A model generated the notes under the pieces. That model was not told the DNA's origin, did not search any database, and was given only the letters and a program-made list of their open reading frames with translations. Shown piece after piece: positions 26,337 to 36,540 of a DNA stretch of 64,000 nt. Each line of letters begins with the position of its first letter. Position 1 is the first letter of the stretch. This DNA comes from Dermatophilus congolensis. GTDB lineage: Bacteria > Actinomycetota > Actinomycetes > Actinomycetales > Dermatophilaceae. The DNA lies in the NCBI RefSeq assembly GCF_900447215.1, contig NZ_UFYA01000001.1, positions 1,860,001 to 1,924,000 of the forward strand. The letters are read 5' to 3'. The position numbers and the translations under genes are program-made.

Positions 26337-27148
26337 GGGACTAGGTCCTTTGGGTTAGCGATGGTTTAGGTATGTATTCGTTGTGCGGCGGCCAGATCCA
26401 GTAGCGCTCGGTCACGGATGTTTTGTATGAAGAGCTGCGCGTGTTTGCCCTGAATCGGTGTCGCCGTGTTGTGGTTTTGTGGGTGAGCTCTCTGCGGGCT
26501 CGCGACGCCGGAGCGCTACGGCGACAATTCGCTTCCGGGATACGGATGCAATTGACATTCGAGGTGACCATCGAGCCATGAAAGAGGCTCAGCTGGTTTC
26601 GGCGTTGTTAGGCCTCGAAGGGTTCGTGGAACGGAAGTCAGCGGTGGCGCTGCAGTCATGCCGTATGCACGACTGCGTCGTGGCCAAGCCAGCTGTCCGC
26701 CCGACCGGCCATTGCTGTGAGGGTGACCTGTATCGCAGGTCTTGATGTTCCGAGAGCCGTTCACATGAAACGGTTTCGATGCCTTTTGGAAGGATACAAG
26801 GGTGATTGAGGGACCACTGAAAAAGTGGTAGTCCCACATGAGTGGCCACCACATCGCAGGCATGACCACACGTGAGGCAAAGGCATGCCGCAGCTGACTG
26901 GAAGAGTTTTCTACGACATTCAATAATTTTTGCCAGATCCCTGAACTCGCAATGTTTTTCGAGGTCATCGTGATGTCTGCACGCATGCGGGGCAACTGCC
27001 GCTTCCGCAGCCAAAAGGGTGCTTTTCTTAGGCGTGAAAAACAGCACCCACACCAACCACATCGCGAGACTTGCAGGCCTCGCACTGCCTGAACCTTCCC
27101 CCACTACCTTGAACCACCACATGAGCAGCGCGGGGCATCATTGCGTTC
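26337..27148. other. gene-free 0.8-kb stretch
   Basis: The open frames here (for example minus strand 26516-27085 and 26589-27122) have no recognisable motif, contradictory composition and no ribosome-binding sites. One imperfect hairpin is seen at 26810-26835 (GGGACCACT ... AGTGGTAGTCCC). Together with the DUF2637 gene this may be a degraded mobile-element segment. No tRNA or att duplication found. Confidence 0.4.
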
Positions 27149-28609
27149 GTGACGAGAGCAAAAAGAATTCGGGAAAAGCACCTCAGTGTCCTGCTCGCCG
27201 CGACACTGACATTGACATTAGCGGCATGCGGATCAGAGCCTGCAGAAGAATCAGCACAGCCACCGGCTGGAGTAACAGCAGACGTCGCCAAGCGCATTGA
27301 CGAAGAAAAAGCTCACAAAGAACAGACGGAAAAAACTATTCCGGGACTTTCTGCAGCCCAAGTAGCAGATGATGACCCTAATCGCCCAATATCTGTCAAA
27401 TATCCACAACTTAATAATTACAAACCATTTAACGACTGGATATCTAAGCAAGCCGAGCAAACCGCAGAAACTTTCCGCTCCGAAAATCCAGCCAAAGGAG
27501 GCGTCGTAGCCCCAGAACTCACCCAAAATTGGAGGCTCCTCGCAGCCTCAGAGACCACCGTCGGCATACAGCTTGAAACACATACCTTCTCCGGGGCCTC
27601 TGGCTCCACGGAAAGTCGAACGGTATGGGTTGACTCCGCCAACAACCAACCTCAGGAAGGATCAGCCCTTCTGACCCCCGAAGGTCAAACGGAAGTCCGC
27701 AAACGCATTATCGAGGCAATTAAGAAAACAGGCGCTGCCGCCAACGAGCCAGACCCCCAGCACACGGAAGCCGTGATCGCCGGAACAAGCTTCACTCCCG
27801 CTGGTGACCTGCACATTATTGTTTCTCAAGGAATGGTCACCTCATACTCTGAGGGACGATTCGAAGTCACCCTTCAAGGAGACCCCACCTCCAAACTCAC
27901 CCCGCTCGGTCAAGCAGCCCGCAAAGCCTCACTCCAAGGCGCCCCTGGGTTCACTGAGCCAGCAGGAAGCAAACCTGCCGCACCAGCTACCACCGCAGCC
28001 CCCGCCCCCAAAACAGACTGCAACGTCGAAAAGTGTGTCGCCCTGACCTTTGATGATGGCCCTGGTCCCGGAACGCACAAGGTCCTTGATGCCCTTGATG
28101 CTCACCAAGCCAAAGGCACGTTCTTCATCCTCGGCGAGCATGCACCACTACACCCTGACGCACTCAAACGCATGGCTGCCGAAGGGCATGAACTGGGCAA
28201 CCACACCCTGGACCACAAACTTCTTACGAAACTGTCCCCCGAGGAACAGCGCCGAGAAATCGAAACTACAACCGAGACGATCAAACGCATCACTGGGCAA
28301 GCCCCTAAGACCTTCCGCCCACCGTACGGTGCCTACAACAAAGACACCCGCGCCGTGAAGATACCGATCATTCTCTGGAACGTTGACACCCAAGACTGGA
28401 AAACCCGCAGCACCGCAAAAACTGTGGAAAGCGCAGTCAACAGCGCACGTCCAGGCGCTGTGATCCTCATGCATGACATTCACGACTCGACCGTTCAAGC
28501 AGTACCTGAGATCGCGCAGAAGCTCACCGAAAAGGGCTTCAAGCTGGTCACTGTTTCTGAGCTTGGCGGAGAGAAAGTCCGCCCTGGAGAAACCTTCTCC
28601 GGCCGCTAA
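27149..28609 (+). CDS. lipoprotein polysaccharide deacetylase (CE4) with N-terminal accessory domain
   Basis: 486 residues, GTG start. Lipobox LAAC gives Cys27 as lipidation site. Residues about 60-265 form a DUF3298/RsiV-like domain, then a Pro/Ala-rich linker. The NodB catalytic domain starts near residue 290: TFDDGPGPGTHK (catalytic and metal Asp), GHELGNHTLDH (metal His pair), FRPPYGAYN, WNVDTQDW and VILMHDIHD. It should de-N-acetylate cell-wall peptidoglycan or another polymer at the outer membrane face, which often gives lysozyme resistance. Monocistronic, with a 20-bp hairpin after it. The RsiV-like domain, known in relatives for lysozyme sensing, makes the pairing notable. Confidence 0.9.
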   Translation: MTRAKRIREKHLSVLLAATLTLTLAACGSEPAEESAQPPAGVTADVAKRIDEEKAHKEQTEKTIPGLSAAQVADDDPNRPISVKYPQLNNYKPFNDWISKQAEQTAETFRSENPAKGGVVAPELTQNWRLLAASETTVGIQLETHTFSGASGSTESRTVWVDSANNQPQEGSALLTPEGQTEVRKRIIEAIKKTGAAANEPDPQHTEAVIAGTSFTPAGDLHIIVSQGMVTSYSEGRFEVTLQGDPTSKLTPLGQAARKASLQGAPGFTEPAGSKPAAPATTAAPAPKTDCNVEKCVALTFDDGPGPGTHKVLDALDAHQAKGTFFILGEHAPLHPDALKRMAAEGHELGNHTLDHKLLTKLSPEEQRREIETTTETIKRITGQAPKTFRPPYGAYNKDTRAVKIPIILWNVDTQDWKTRSTAKTVESAVNSARPGAVILMHDIHDSTVQAVPEIAQKLTEKGFKLVTVSELGGEKVRPGETFSGR

Positions 28610-28618
28610 ACACCTCGC

Positions 28619-28663
28619 ACGCTCTGGAGGCCTTCGACGATTCGTCGAAGGCCTCCAGAGCGT
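28619..28663. terminator. bidirectional terminator between deacetylase and YkvI genes
   Basis: Perfect 20-bp stem (ACGCTCTGGAGGCCTTCGAC) with a 5-base loop between two convergent genes. Confidence 0.85.
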
Positions 28664-28678
28664 CAAGCACCTACACGC

Positions 28679-29947
28679 TTAGGGTTGCAGCGACTTTGTT
28701 GGCTCCGCTTCACCTTCTTGCACAGCCGTGACCGCCTCGCGATCCAAAACCTCGACAATCACCTCATCTGGCACGTTTGATTCGCGCGCAGCCGTGCGCA
28801 ACGCCGCCGCCTCCTTACGCCCGAAACGACGCTTTGGGTGTGCACGTGAAGTCAACAATGCTTTTATGCGGTGCCGACGTCCAGTCTCTTCACGAATAGG
28901 GGTGCGACTACGTATCCACGCAACCAGCATCACAGCAATCATCGCTAATCCGATGTATCCGATAACGGGATACACGTAATTCATCAATGTACTGAATCCG
29001 ACAAAGCTCACACCGTAGCCAACTACACACGTGGCAAGAAAAACTATTCGATAACGCTCAGGGCACGAAGCTGTTAGACGCCGCCCTAAGGCATAAAACA
29101 TCCCGATGGCAGTGTTGTATATCATCGCAAAAACAACAAAAACCATAATATATGCGAAAGCCGGATGCATTTCTTCAAACAAACGCAACATAGGAACATC
29201 CGCGGAACCAACTCGCGCAATATTCAGATATAGAACAATTGCAGCCATGAGCAAAAGCACCATGTAAGCGGCGCCGCCAGCCAACCCACCCCAACCAGCT
29301 TCACGAGGATTGGGGTAATTGCCACCAATAACCAAACACATTGACACACCGAGCATCAATGCCAGCCCCGTGTAATTCAGCGAGGCGAGCCACCAAGGCT
29401 GCACCGGCGATTCGGTACTCAATGCTACGTCCTGCAATGCCCAAACATCCGCTGGCATGTGAAACATCGTGTAGCAGAACGCAATCACCACAGCCACGAT
29501 GATCAACGGCGTAATTCCCGAGATAATCCCAGAGACCTTATCTACATCCAGCATCCCTGTAGCCATGACCAGCAGCAACATCACCCCTGCCCCCACCCAT
29601 GATGGCAGAGAGAACTGCTGCTCCAACGTAGATCCCGCACCAGCGAGCATCACAAATCCCACCGCAAATAGCGTTAATGTCACTGCACCATCTAAAGCAG
29701 CAGAAACTATGGGGTGCGCCACATTTCGAAAGACCATGTTGTGTTCGCGCGCCAAAAAATAACTACCCAGTTGAATGATGACCGCACCCATGACCGTCAT
29801 CAACACGCCTGACAGAACCGCACCCCACAACCCCGTGAGGCCAAACGACACGAAGTATTGGATCACCTCCTGACCGGTCGCGAACCCTGCCCCAATCAAT
29901 AGGCCCACAAAAGCTAGGGCAATCTTCACAGTCGTACTCGGTGACAC
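28679..29947 (-). CDS. YkvI-family membrane transport protein
   Basis: 422 residues from the GTG at 29947, which has GGAGGAG six bases upstream; the longer open frame to 30169 has no support. It opens with a helix followed by GLLIGAGFATGQEVIQYF, a YkvI/amino-acid-carrier-like motif. About ten hydrophobic segments and GGNYPNPREAGWGGL follow. The last 75 residues are charged and cytoplasmic (RRFGRKEAAALRTAARESN), longer than usual. The substrate is unknown; distant relation to LeuT-fold transporters is likely. Convergent with the deacetylase gene. Confidence 0.82.
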   Translation of the reverse strand: MSPSTTVKIALAFVGLLIGAGFATGQEVIQYFVSFGLTGLWGAVLSGVLMTVMGAVIIQLGSYFLAREHNMVFRNVAHPIVSAALDGAVTLTLFAVGFVMLAGAGSTLEQQFSLPSWVGAGVMLLLVMATGMLDVDKVSGIISGITPLIIVAVVIAFCYTMFHMPADVWALQDVALSTESPVQPWWLASLNYTGLALMLGVSMCLVIGGNYPNPREAGWGGLAGGAAYMVLLLMAAIVLYLNIARVGSADVPMLRLFEEMHPAFAYIMVFVVFAMIYNTAIGMFYALGRRLTASCPERYRIVFLATCVVGYGVSFVGFSTLMNYVYPVIGYIGLAMIAVMLVAWIRSRTPIREETGRRHRIKALLTSRAHPKRRFGRKEAAALRTAARESNVPDEVIVEVLDREAVTAVQEGEAEPTKSLQP

Positions 29948-30221
29948 GTCCGCTCCTCCGCGGCTCGACGACAAGTGTCCGCCCAGCACGGTAACCGTCT
30001 GTGATCGAAGAGATGGCCTCCAACGACGTTCGGCACATTTTTTAGCACCATCCAACCAGCACCATCGAAGGCCTTGAAAAAACTTTACTTCCCAGCTCAG
30101 AGAGGTTTCGCTTAGAGAGAACTTGGCTACTTCATCACAAATTACATTCGTGTCCCACGTAGTGAGCAAAACGCATCTTCACGACCCCGCAGAGAGAACC
30201 AGCATCGGTAGGGCTAGCCAC

Positions 30222-31796
30222 TCATTTGCGTGCTCGATACCACGCACTCCACACAATCGATCCCGCAATAATCCCCGACGAAGCCAGCATGCCCCCCACC
30301 AAACGCCGCGTGTCCCGGTCACGTTGCCGCCTCATTTTCTGCAGCGAATCCCCCGCAACCGTCACCTCACTCTCACCAGATTCGATCACATCCAGTACCC
30401 GACTGACCCGCGCTGGCAAGTCATGAGCGAAAACCATCGCATCACCAAGCAAGTCAGTCGCGATCTGCCTGAGCTGCTCTGGGCGCATATCAGCACCGAA
30501 AGCCTCTCTGGCCTGCACTGCAGCCAAATCGGGTAACGACAAATGTGGAGACAGCCTGCGCACCAACCCCTCTGCCACGCTCATGGCCCGCAAAGCCACC
30601 GGAATCGAAGGATCCAGTCGAAGCCGATGTGCCCTCACAATGCGAGTGATCAACCCACCAACTTCAGCAGCTGAAAGCTCAGACAATGTCGTGCTGCGCA
30701 GAATATGGACTAACTCGCCGACATCGCGACGCAACTTCGGGCGGTCAAGATGACGACGTGGCGTAGCCAAATCCAACAGTGCAGAAATCAGCAACCCTTC
30801 ATGCGGAATCGCGAAACCAGCGATGAGCCGCAACAGCGCACGCCGCGTAGCTGTATCGACATGTCCCACCATGCCCCAGTCAATAAAAGTGAGATGCCCA
30901 TCAAGGTGCACATAGACATTGCCTGGATGAGGATCAGCATGGAACCGCCCGAAGGTAAGCAACATGCGCATCAAGGCATCGACATAACGTCGTCCTGCAC
31001 GGTCAGGATCAATACCCGCTGCGCGCATGGATTCAAGATCATCAAGCCGAATACCGCCAACTATCCGCTCTTGGGTGAGCACGTCAGCGGTGGTCAAATC
31101 GCGGTACACAGCTGGAATAGCTATCGCTTCATCACTAGCAAAGCGGGAACGCATTTCTTCGCAGTTGGAGGCTTCGGTTCGGAAATCAAGTTCGGCGCGC
31201 AAGGTGGCGGCGAAGGTTTGCATTGTCTCGATAACACCGAGTTCTTCGAGTTGAGGACGCGCCCGGCACATCGCTTTAACTAGTCGTTCCATCAGTTCCA
31301 GATCAATATGCACATTCTCGAGCACCCCTGGTTTGCGGACTTTGACAACAACCTCACGCCCGTCACTAGTAGTAGCGGGGTGAACTTGACCAACGGAAGC
31401 CGACCCCAGCGGCACGGGGTCGATGTGGCGGAAAAGAGCACTCGGATCGGCCCCTAAAGAGGTAGCTATCGTGGCGCGGATATCAGCAAAAGGCGCTGGG
31501 GCAGTGTGGTCGGTGAGGGCTTCGAGTGCGTCGCAGTATTCGGCGGGAATGAGATCACGGCGGGTTGCAAGGGTCTGCCCCAGCTTTATCCAAGCGGTAC
31601 CGAGTTCAGTGAGGGTACTGACCAGGACTTCAGGACGGGTATTTTCAACTGCGCGAATACTGGCGTCGCTACGAGGTGGGTCGCTGGGGTGTCGAGAAAG
31701 CCCAGCACTGTCGGCTAAGGCACGCAGTCCGTTGCGGGCGAGTATTTCTCCTACTTCACGCGACCGGGCGAGTCCGCGTTTCACCGCCACCTCCAT
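30222..31796 (-). CDS. UbiB/ABC1 family atypical kinase-like protein
   Basis: 524 residues. Hallmarks: KxGQ motif in AWIKLGQTLATR, the Ala-rich nucleotide loop PLGSASVGQVHPA, VVVKVRKPG (catalytic Lys), FHADPHPGN (catalytic loop) and FIDWGMVG (metal Asp). One or two hydrophobic helices lie at the C-terminus (VGGMLASSGIIAGSIVWS). In proteobacteria UbiB supports ubiquinone synthesis; in actinobacteria, which use menaquinone, the role is unproven and may concern isoprenoid lipids. No quinone genes are adjacent. Confidence 0.9.
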   Translation of the reverse strand: MEVAVKRGLARSREVGEILARNGLRALADSAGLSRHPSDPPRSDASIRAVENTRPEVLVSTLTELGTAWIKLGQTLATRRDLIPAEYCDALEALTDHTAPAPFADIRATIATSLGADPSALFRHIDPVPLGSASVGQVHPATTSDGREVVVKVRKPGVLENVHIDLELMERLVKAMCRARPQLEELGVIETMQTFAATLRAELDFRTEASNCEEMRSRFASDEAIAIPAVYRDLTTADVLTQERIVGGIRLDDLESMRAAGIDPDRAGRRYVDALMRMLLTFGRFHADPHPGNVYVHLDGHLTFIDWGMVGHVDTATRRALLRLIAGFAIPHEGLLISALLDLATPRRHLDRPKLRRDVGELVHILRSTTLSELSAAEVGGLITRIVRAHRLRLDPSIPVALRAMSVAEGLVRRLSPHLSLPDLAAVQAREAFGADMRPEQLRQIATDLLGDAMVFAHDLPARVSRVLDVIESGESEVTVAGDSLQKMRRQRDRDTRRLVGGMLASSGIIAGSIVWSAWYRARK

Positions 31797-31877
31797 GCGT
31801 TCGTATGCGTACTTCCCTGTTACATCTCCTTCTTGTTTACATGTCTTGGCGAGGATGAAGGCATGTGAGTGGGCCTA

Positions 31878-34184
31878 TCAGCCTGTTTCGACTGGTGCCG
31901 TGAGGATCTGGGCTGACGGGACGGGACGGCCGTAAAAGAACCCTTGAACGCGGGGGCAACCGAGCTGGGCGAGGGCCTGGGATTGTTCAGGGGTTTCGAT
32001 GCCTTCGGCGGTGACGCGGTTGATTCCTACGCTGGCAACCAGGTCAAGCACTGCTTTGACGCGTGCAGGGGCGGCAGGGTCGTCATCAAGACGTTTAACG
32101 AGGGATCGGTCAAGTTTGACACCATCAATCGGCAAGTTCAGCAGCGTAGTGATTGATGCGTATCCAGTGCCGAAGTCATCCAGACTGAGGGCCAGGCCTG
32201 CCTGACGGAGGCGGTGGAGCGTATCAAGAGCAGGCGAGTCGTCGTCGACGAGCATAGATTCGGTGATTTCCAGGACAATCCGACAAGGGCTAAGACGCAC
32301 CTGGTCGAGAGTTTCTAGAACGGTGTCAACGAAGTTGGCTTGGAGGAGTTGAGCGACAGAAACATTGACGGAGAGGGAAACATCTTCTAGCCCTAATGCA
32401 CTGATTAGGTCACTGAATTCGGCGGCAGATTTGCGGAGTATTAGGTCGCCGAGATCGCAGATAAGGCCAAGTTCTTCGGCCAGAGGGATGAATTCATTGG
32501 GCGGAATGGGACCTAGTGTGGGGTGCTGCCAGCGGGCAAGAGCTTCCCAGCCAGCTAGTTCGCTGTAGTTGTTCCCGCGAAAGATGGGTTGGAATGCTAC
32601 GGAGAGCGCGTTACGACTCAAGGCCTCGCGCAAAGCCTCGGACATCACGGCTCGTTTGACGGCTTGCTCTTTAAGGACGCTGTCGTAAAGGGTGCATGTA
32701 CCTCGGCCGGTGGCTTTGGCTCGGTGTAGAGCTAAGTCGGCGTTACTAAGCAGCTCGGCGGCAGTGTGCTGTTCGTGGGGGCAGGCCAAGGCAATCCCCA
32801 TGGAAGCGGTGACAGTGTGGCCGCGGCGGGCGCCAATGGCGACGGGGGCGCTAAACAAGGCTTGCAGCTTGGCGGCGAGGGCAAGCGCTTCTGCTTCGTC
32901 GGTGACTTCGGTGACGAGTGCGAATTCGTCTCCGCCGTGGCGGGCGACGGTGTCTTCTGGTCCGGTCGCTTCGCGCATTCCGGCGGCGAGGTGTTGCAGG
33001 ACTTTGTCTCCGACGTCGTGTCCCCAGGTGTCGTTGACGTCTTTAAAAGCATCGCAGTCCAGGTAGATGAGGGCGATTGCTGGGCTATTGGAACGCTGGC
33101 GGAGTAGGCGACGGTTGAGGTCGTTGTGCAAAGCGAAGCGATTAAGTAGTCCGGTGAGTTGGTCGTGGGTGGCGCGGTAGCTGCTGTCGCGTTCGGAGAG
33201 GGCTAGGTGGCGGGTTGCTGCGATAAGTCGAGAGATGAGCAAGAGGAGTAGTGCGACGACGAGCAGGGAGCGGATGCGGTAGTCAAAGGTGGAGAGCATG
33301 GGGGTGAGCAGGCCGAAAGACGTTGCGGTGACGGCAACAATGACGTACACGTTACGAAGTGTCATGTTGTCTGCGTCAACGGGTTTAACTACGTGTTTTC
33401 CCCAGTCTTTAATGTGTGGGTGGGTGATGCCTGCAATGAACGATGCCCAAGAAAATAGGTTGAAGCCCATGATCCAGGAGGGTGGCCAGGAGTCGTAGTT
33501 AAGGGCGTAATAGGTGACTACGCCGTGGACGGCCAGCATGATGAGTACGCCAGTAAGGAACCAGTTGAGGCCGGGCGTGGTGCCTTTAATGCGGAAAAGC
33601 ACCTGGCCAGCGAATCCAAGAATGGCCAGGTCGACAATGGGGTAAATAGCCCAGGCGAGGTCAGCGGTGCGGCCGGTTGGGTGTATTTGTTGGGAGATGG
33701 CCCAGGTGGCGATAACGATACCAATGGTGGCTGCGCTGGTGTCGAAAATGGCGTAGGTCAGGCCACGCAATCCGGTGAGGTGCCAGGTGGCGTAGAGAAC
33801 CCAGATTCCGGCGATGACGTAGCTGGCGAGGCTGAGTATGTCGAAAAGGGCAATATTGGCGATGTGGGGGTCAGGTGAGCCGGGGTAGTTCCTGACGAGG
33901 GTAGCCCCGACCGGGCAAAGCCAGGTGAGAGAGAAAAACACCCAGAGGCGGCGGGGGCGGTATGCGGCTAGCAGTGGGGTGGCAGCCACGGTTGAGGCCA
34001 AGACCAGCATGAGGGCGTTGGTAGCGATGAGCTGGGTGGCGTTGGCTCGGTCGCCTAGCCAGATGATGTAGGGAATGAGAAAGACAAAGAGGAGAATGAG
34101 GGCACGTTGTCGGTGGGTAGCACGACGTAAGAGCGGAGGTTTATGCCCCGCTCTTTCCGCCTCTTCCACTATCGACACACCCAT
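31878..34184 (-). CDS. membrane GGDEF-EAL protein (c-di-GMP cyclase/phosphodiesterase)
   Basis: 768 residues. About ten transmembrane helices fill residues 25-325 and include the motif WAIYPIVD. The GGDEF domain (about 340-500) has ARHGGDEFAL intact, but the inhibitory RxxD lacks its Arg (G at the Arg position), so no canonical I-site. The EAL domain (about 515-760) has WEALARW, SVNVS, EITES, DDFGTGYAS, KLDRSLV and AEGIET, so all metal and catalytic residues seem present. Both activities are possible. It is a paralogue of the protein at 36677-38971; both share the same uncharacterised membrane sensor. Confidence 0.93.
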   Translation of the reverse strand: MGVSIVEEAERAGHKPPLLRRATHRQRALILLFVFLIPYIIWLGDRANATQLIATNALMLVLASTVAATPLLAAYRPRRLWVFFSLTWLCPVGATLVRNYPGSPDPHIANIALFDILSLASYVIAGIWVLYATWHLTGLRGLTYAIFDTSAATIGIVIATWAISQQIHPTGRTADLAWAIYPIVDLAILGFAGQVLFRIKGTTPGLNWFLTGVLIMLAVHGVVTYYALNYDSWPPSWIMGFNLFSWASFIAGITHPHIKDWGKHVVKPVDADNMTLRNVYVIVAVTATSFGLLTPMLSTFDYRIRSLLVVALLLLLISRLIAATRHLALSERDSSYRATHDQLTGLLNRFALHNDLNRRLLRQRSNSPAIALIYLDCDAFKDVNDTWGHDVGDKVLQHLAAGMREATGPEDTVARHGGDEFALVTEVTDEAEALALAAKLQALFSAPVAIGARRGHTVTASMGIALACPHEQHTAAELLSNADLALHRAKATGRGTCTLYDSVLKEQAVKRAVMSEALREALSRNALSVAFQPIFRGNNYSELAGWEALARWQHPTLGPIPPNEFIPLAEELGLICDLGDLILRKSAAEFSDLISALGLEDVSLSVNVSVAQLLQANFVDTVLETLDQVRLSPCRIVLEITESMLVDDDSPALDTLHRLRQAGLALSLDDFGTGYASITTLLNLPIDGVKLDRSLVKRLDDDPAAPARVKAVLDLVASVGINRVTAEGIETPEQSQALAQLGCPRVQGFFYGRPVPSAQILTAPVETG

Positions 34185-34492
34185 CTCCTCGACCTGGTAC
34201 CCCCGAACCTAAGCTCAAGCGTATTGAAATGGTGCTGTTCGGGATAACGGCGCGGGTTGTGCAGTTGTATATGTGAAGTCGTGTTGTGTTCATCCACGTC
34301 GGTGGTGTCGGTGGAGCCCCCGGGGTGCGCCGCGCTATGACTTGTGTCAGGTGGCGTTAGCTGCGCCGTGTGGATCACCAACCAGTTTGTCCCACGTTGA
34401 CGGTGACATGAATTTTCTTCGGTGACAAGGCCATTCTTGGTCAAGCTGAAAGGTCAGTTCGTTTCATAGCCTCAACGGTTCCTCAGTGACGC
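34185..34492. other. intergenic region with no gene
   Basis: 308 bases between two leftward genes; no coding potential, no clear hairpin or operator. Presumably contains the promoter of the GGDEF-EAL gene. Confidence 0.4.
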
Positions 34493-35488
34493 TTATCGCA
34501 AGGTGGCTAGCTCGACATCAGGGCGACTTTGGGTGGTAGCTATCCAGTTCAAGGCGCGAGTGCGGTCGCTGCCTGTAACCCAGGCGTCACGACTGCTAGG
34601 GCCATGTGTCCAGACGCCTGGACGCTCGCGCAACGCTCGGAAGGAACGCGAGACGGAATATTTCCAGCCGATGGCGTAGCGGCCGTTGTTGGGGTCCCAT
34701 CGTCGGTACTCTTCAGCGGCCTGGAGCACTCGCCCGTCGGTGGAAGGAATCCATGCACCGATAGGAGTGGCCACGGCAGTGGTAATGGCGTATGAGGGAG
34801 CGTCGGGCTGGTAGGAGCTGTACTGATAAAAGTGGCATTCAGGGCCGTTGCCGTCGCGGCACCGTCGGTCGAGATGGTCAGCGAGGTGGTAGTGGGCAGG
34901 ATTTTTGTCGAGCCAGCTCATGGAGTTGTATGCGGCGTGGGGACCGTAGGTATTGATGATCTGATCCATGGCGGTGCGGAAAGGTTGCGGCTCATCAGTG
35001 TCTTCTACGCCGAGGAAGTGAACATTCTCGGTTTTTATGCCGAGTTTTCTAGCAGCGGAGACGAACTCAGCGTTTCGTCCGGCTTGGTATTGAGCTTGTG
35101 TGATGGGAGGTAGCCCCGCACGGGTTAGAGCGTTGTTCACGACGCGGTGACCGCGGGCATTGTTTCCCCGTGTAACCAGAACAAGGTGAACGTCTTTGCC
35201 TGCTGCGGTATCGGTGGCGATGGCTGATCCCATGGAGAGAGTCTCATCGTCTTGGTGAGGAGAGATGTAAACCTGAGTGTGAGCACGGTGCTGCAGGCGA
35301 GAACGAACGCTCTCTCTTTGACGCGCTGAGTCAGCGCTGGCGGTGCTGGGCGTGTGAGCGGGTGTATGTGCGTGGCTGGGCGCGATTGCCGCATCTGTCG
35401 GAGCTGACCCGGCAGCAGTCAGGCTTGTCGTACCCCACATGCTGAGGAAAAGAACAGCGGCGAAGGTACGTACGGTGGGCGCGGCCAT
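34493..35488 (-). CDS. secreted PIG-L/LmbE-family deacetylase
   Basis: 331 residues with a Sec signal peptide (residues 1 to about 28, ending AAGSA). A His/Thr/Ala-rich linker leads to the LmbE fold with the zinc motif SPHQDDETLSMG near residue 77 and a distal HYHLADH. PIG-L enzymes remove N-acetyl groups from GlcNAc-type sugars. The intracellular actinobacterial members (MshB, Mca) lack signal peptides, so this exported one probably acts on envelope or host polysaccharide. A 70-residue C-terminal extension rich in Trp/Arg has no recognised domain. Confidence 0.85.
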   Translation of the reverse strand: MAAPTVRTFAAVLFLSMWGTTSLTAAGSAPTDAAIAPSHAHTPAHTPSTASADSARQRESVRSRLQHRAHTQVYISPHQDDETLSMGSAIATDTAAGKDVHLVLVTRGNNARGHRVVNNALTRAGLPPITQAQYQAGRNAEFVSAARKLGIKTENVHFLGVEDTDEPQPFRTAMDQIINTYGPHAAYNSMSWLDKNPAHYHLADHLDRRCRDGNGPECHFYQYSSYQPDAPSYAITTAVATPIGAWIPSTDGRVLQAAEEYRRWDPNNGRYAIGWKYSVSRSFRALRERPGVWTHGPSSRDAWVTGSDRTRALNWIATTQSRPDVELATLR

Positions 35489-35676
35489 GCAGGACTCCGT
35501 TCCAGACGGCCCCTTGAATGTTCACCCCGACACGGACTCCATCCGTGCCGCATCGGTGCGTCCGCCTCGTTAGGCAGTAAAACGCCCAGTTATGAGCCTG
35601 CGCACATCATGTGGGCTGCTTATTCATGCATCGAGGCAGCCCCGCATCTTTGTATTTTCGAATTTTTATGTGACAG

Positions 35677-36540
35677 CTATTCACTGCCGAACATGGCGGA
35701 AAAGTCGTGGCCACCTCGTCCAGCGCGCTGTTGGCTCTCTAACGAAGCAAGCGCTGCTCGCAATGCTGGAAGGTCTAATCCTGCGCGATGGTGGCCGTGG
35801 CGAATAGCCGCGTCCACTTGGGCAATCATCAATCGAGCATCTTTAGTGATGGCATCAACAGTGAAGTCACCCTGGGCTGTGTCTCGTTCTCCACGAATAA
35901 AGGGCGCCTTCATGTTGGCAATGAACTGCAATCCCGTTGACTGCAGCATTGTCAAAACGTCTTCTTCCCCCACGCCCAATGCATCACCTAACGCGAGCGC
36001 TTCTCGTAATCCTTGGGCGGATATGGCTAGGGCGAGATTGGCCAAAAGCTTTCCAGTGGCGGCGCGGGCTGCGCTGTCAACGCCGATGAGACGATCTGGA
36101 TCAGCCCATGGGCGTGCAATGTCTAGGGCCAGGGCGCGTAGTTCAGCATGGGGGGTGCCGACGTAGACGCCGAGTTTGCCGGCGCGGGCTGGGCCGAGTG
36201 TACCGATCACTGGAGTGGCTATGTAGGTGTCGCAGGTGGCGGCGAATTCTTCAGCATCGTGTGGAGAGACGGTGGTGGCATCTAGCCAGGGCGTTCCTTG
36301 GGGGACGAGGTGAGTGTCGATGACGATGTCACGAACGGTGTCTGGTCCAAATAGTGCCGTCACGACGGCATCTGCGTTTTTGACTGCTGCCTGTGGCGTG
36401 TGTGCCCATTTGGCTCCTGCAGCCAGCACACGTTGGGCGTTGGCTTCGGTGCGGTTCCAGATGGTGAGTTCATGGGTGCGCAGTAGGTGTAGAGCTAGTT
36501 CGGTGCCCATGCGGCCGGTTCCGAGAAAAGCGATCCTCAT
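35677..36540 (-). CDS. NAD(P)-dependent beta-hydroxyacid dehydrogenase-like reductase
   Basis: 287 residues. N-terminal Rossmann fold with AFLGTGRMGTELALHLL. The substrate loop DATTVSPHDAEEFA and the catalytic Lys in GKLLANLALAISAQG fit the 3-hydroxyisobutyrate dehydrogenase / glyoxylate reductase / imine reductase superfamily. The usual GTG-containing substrate motif is altered (PVIGTLGPARAGKL), so the substrate cannot be named. Divergent from the second GGDEF-EAL gene with a 136-base promoter region. Confidence 0.85.
   Translation of the reverse strand: MRIAFLGTGRMGTELALHLLRTHELTIWNRTEANAQRVLAAGAKWAHTPQAAVKNADAVVTALFGPDTVRDIVIDTHLVPQGTPWLDATTVSPHDAEEFAATCDTYIATPVIGTLGPARAGKLGVYVGTPHAELRALALDIARPWADPDRLIGVDSAARAATGKLLANLALAISAQGLREALALGDALGVGEEDVLTMLQSTGLQFIANMKAPFIRGERDTAQGDFTVDAITKDARLMIAQVDAAIRHGHHRAGLDLPALRAALASLESQQRAGRGGHDFSAMFGSE

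Noticed and set aside
26516-27122. Two overlapping minus-strand frames in the gene-free stretch
   Set aside because: Composition unlike protein, no RBS, no recognisable motif; neither can be preferred.
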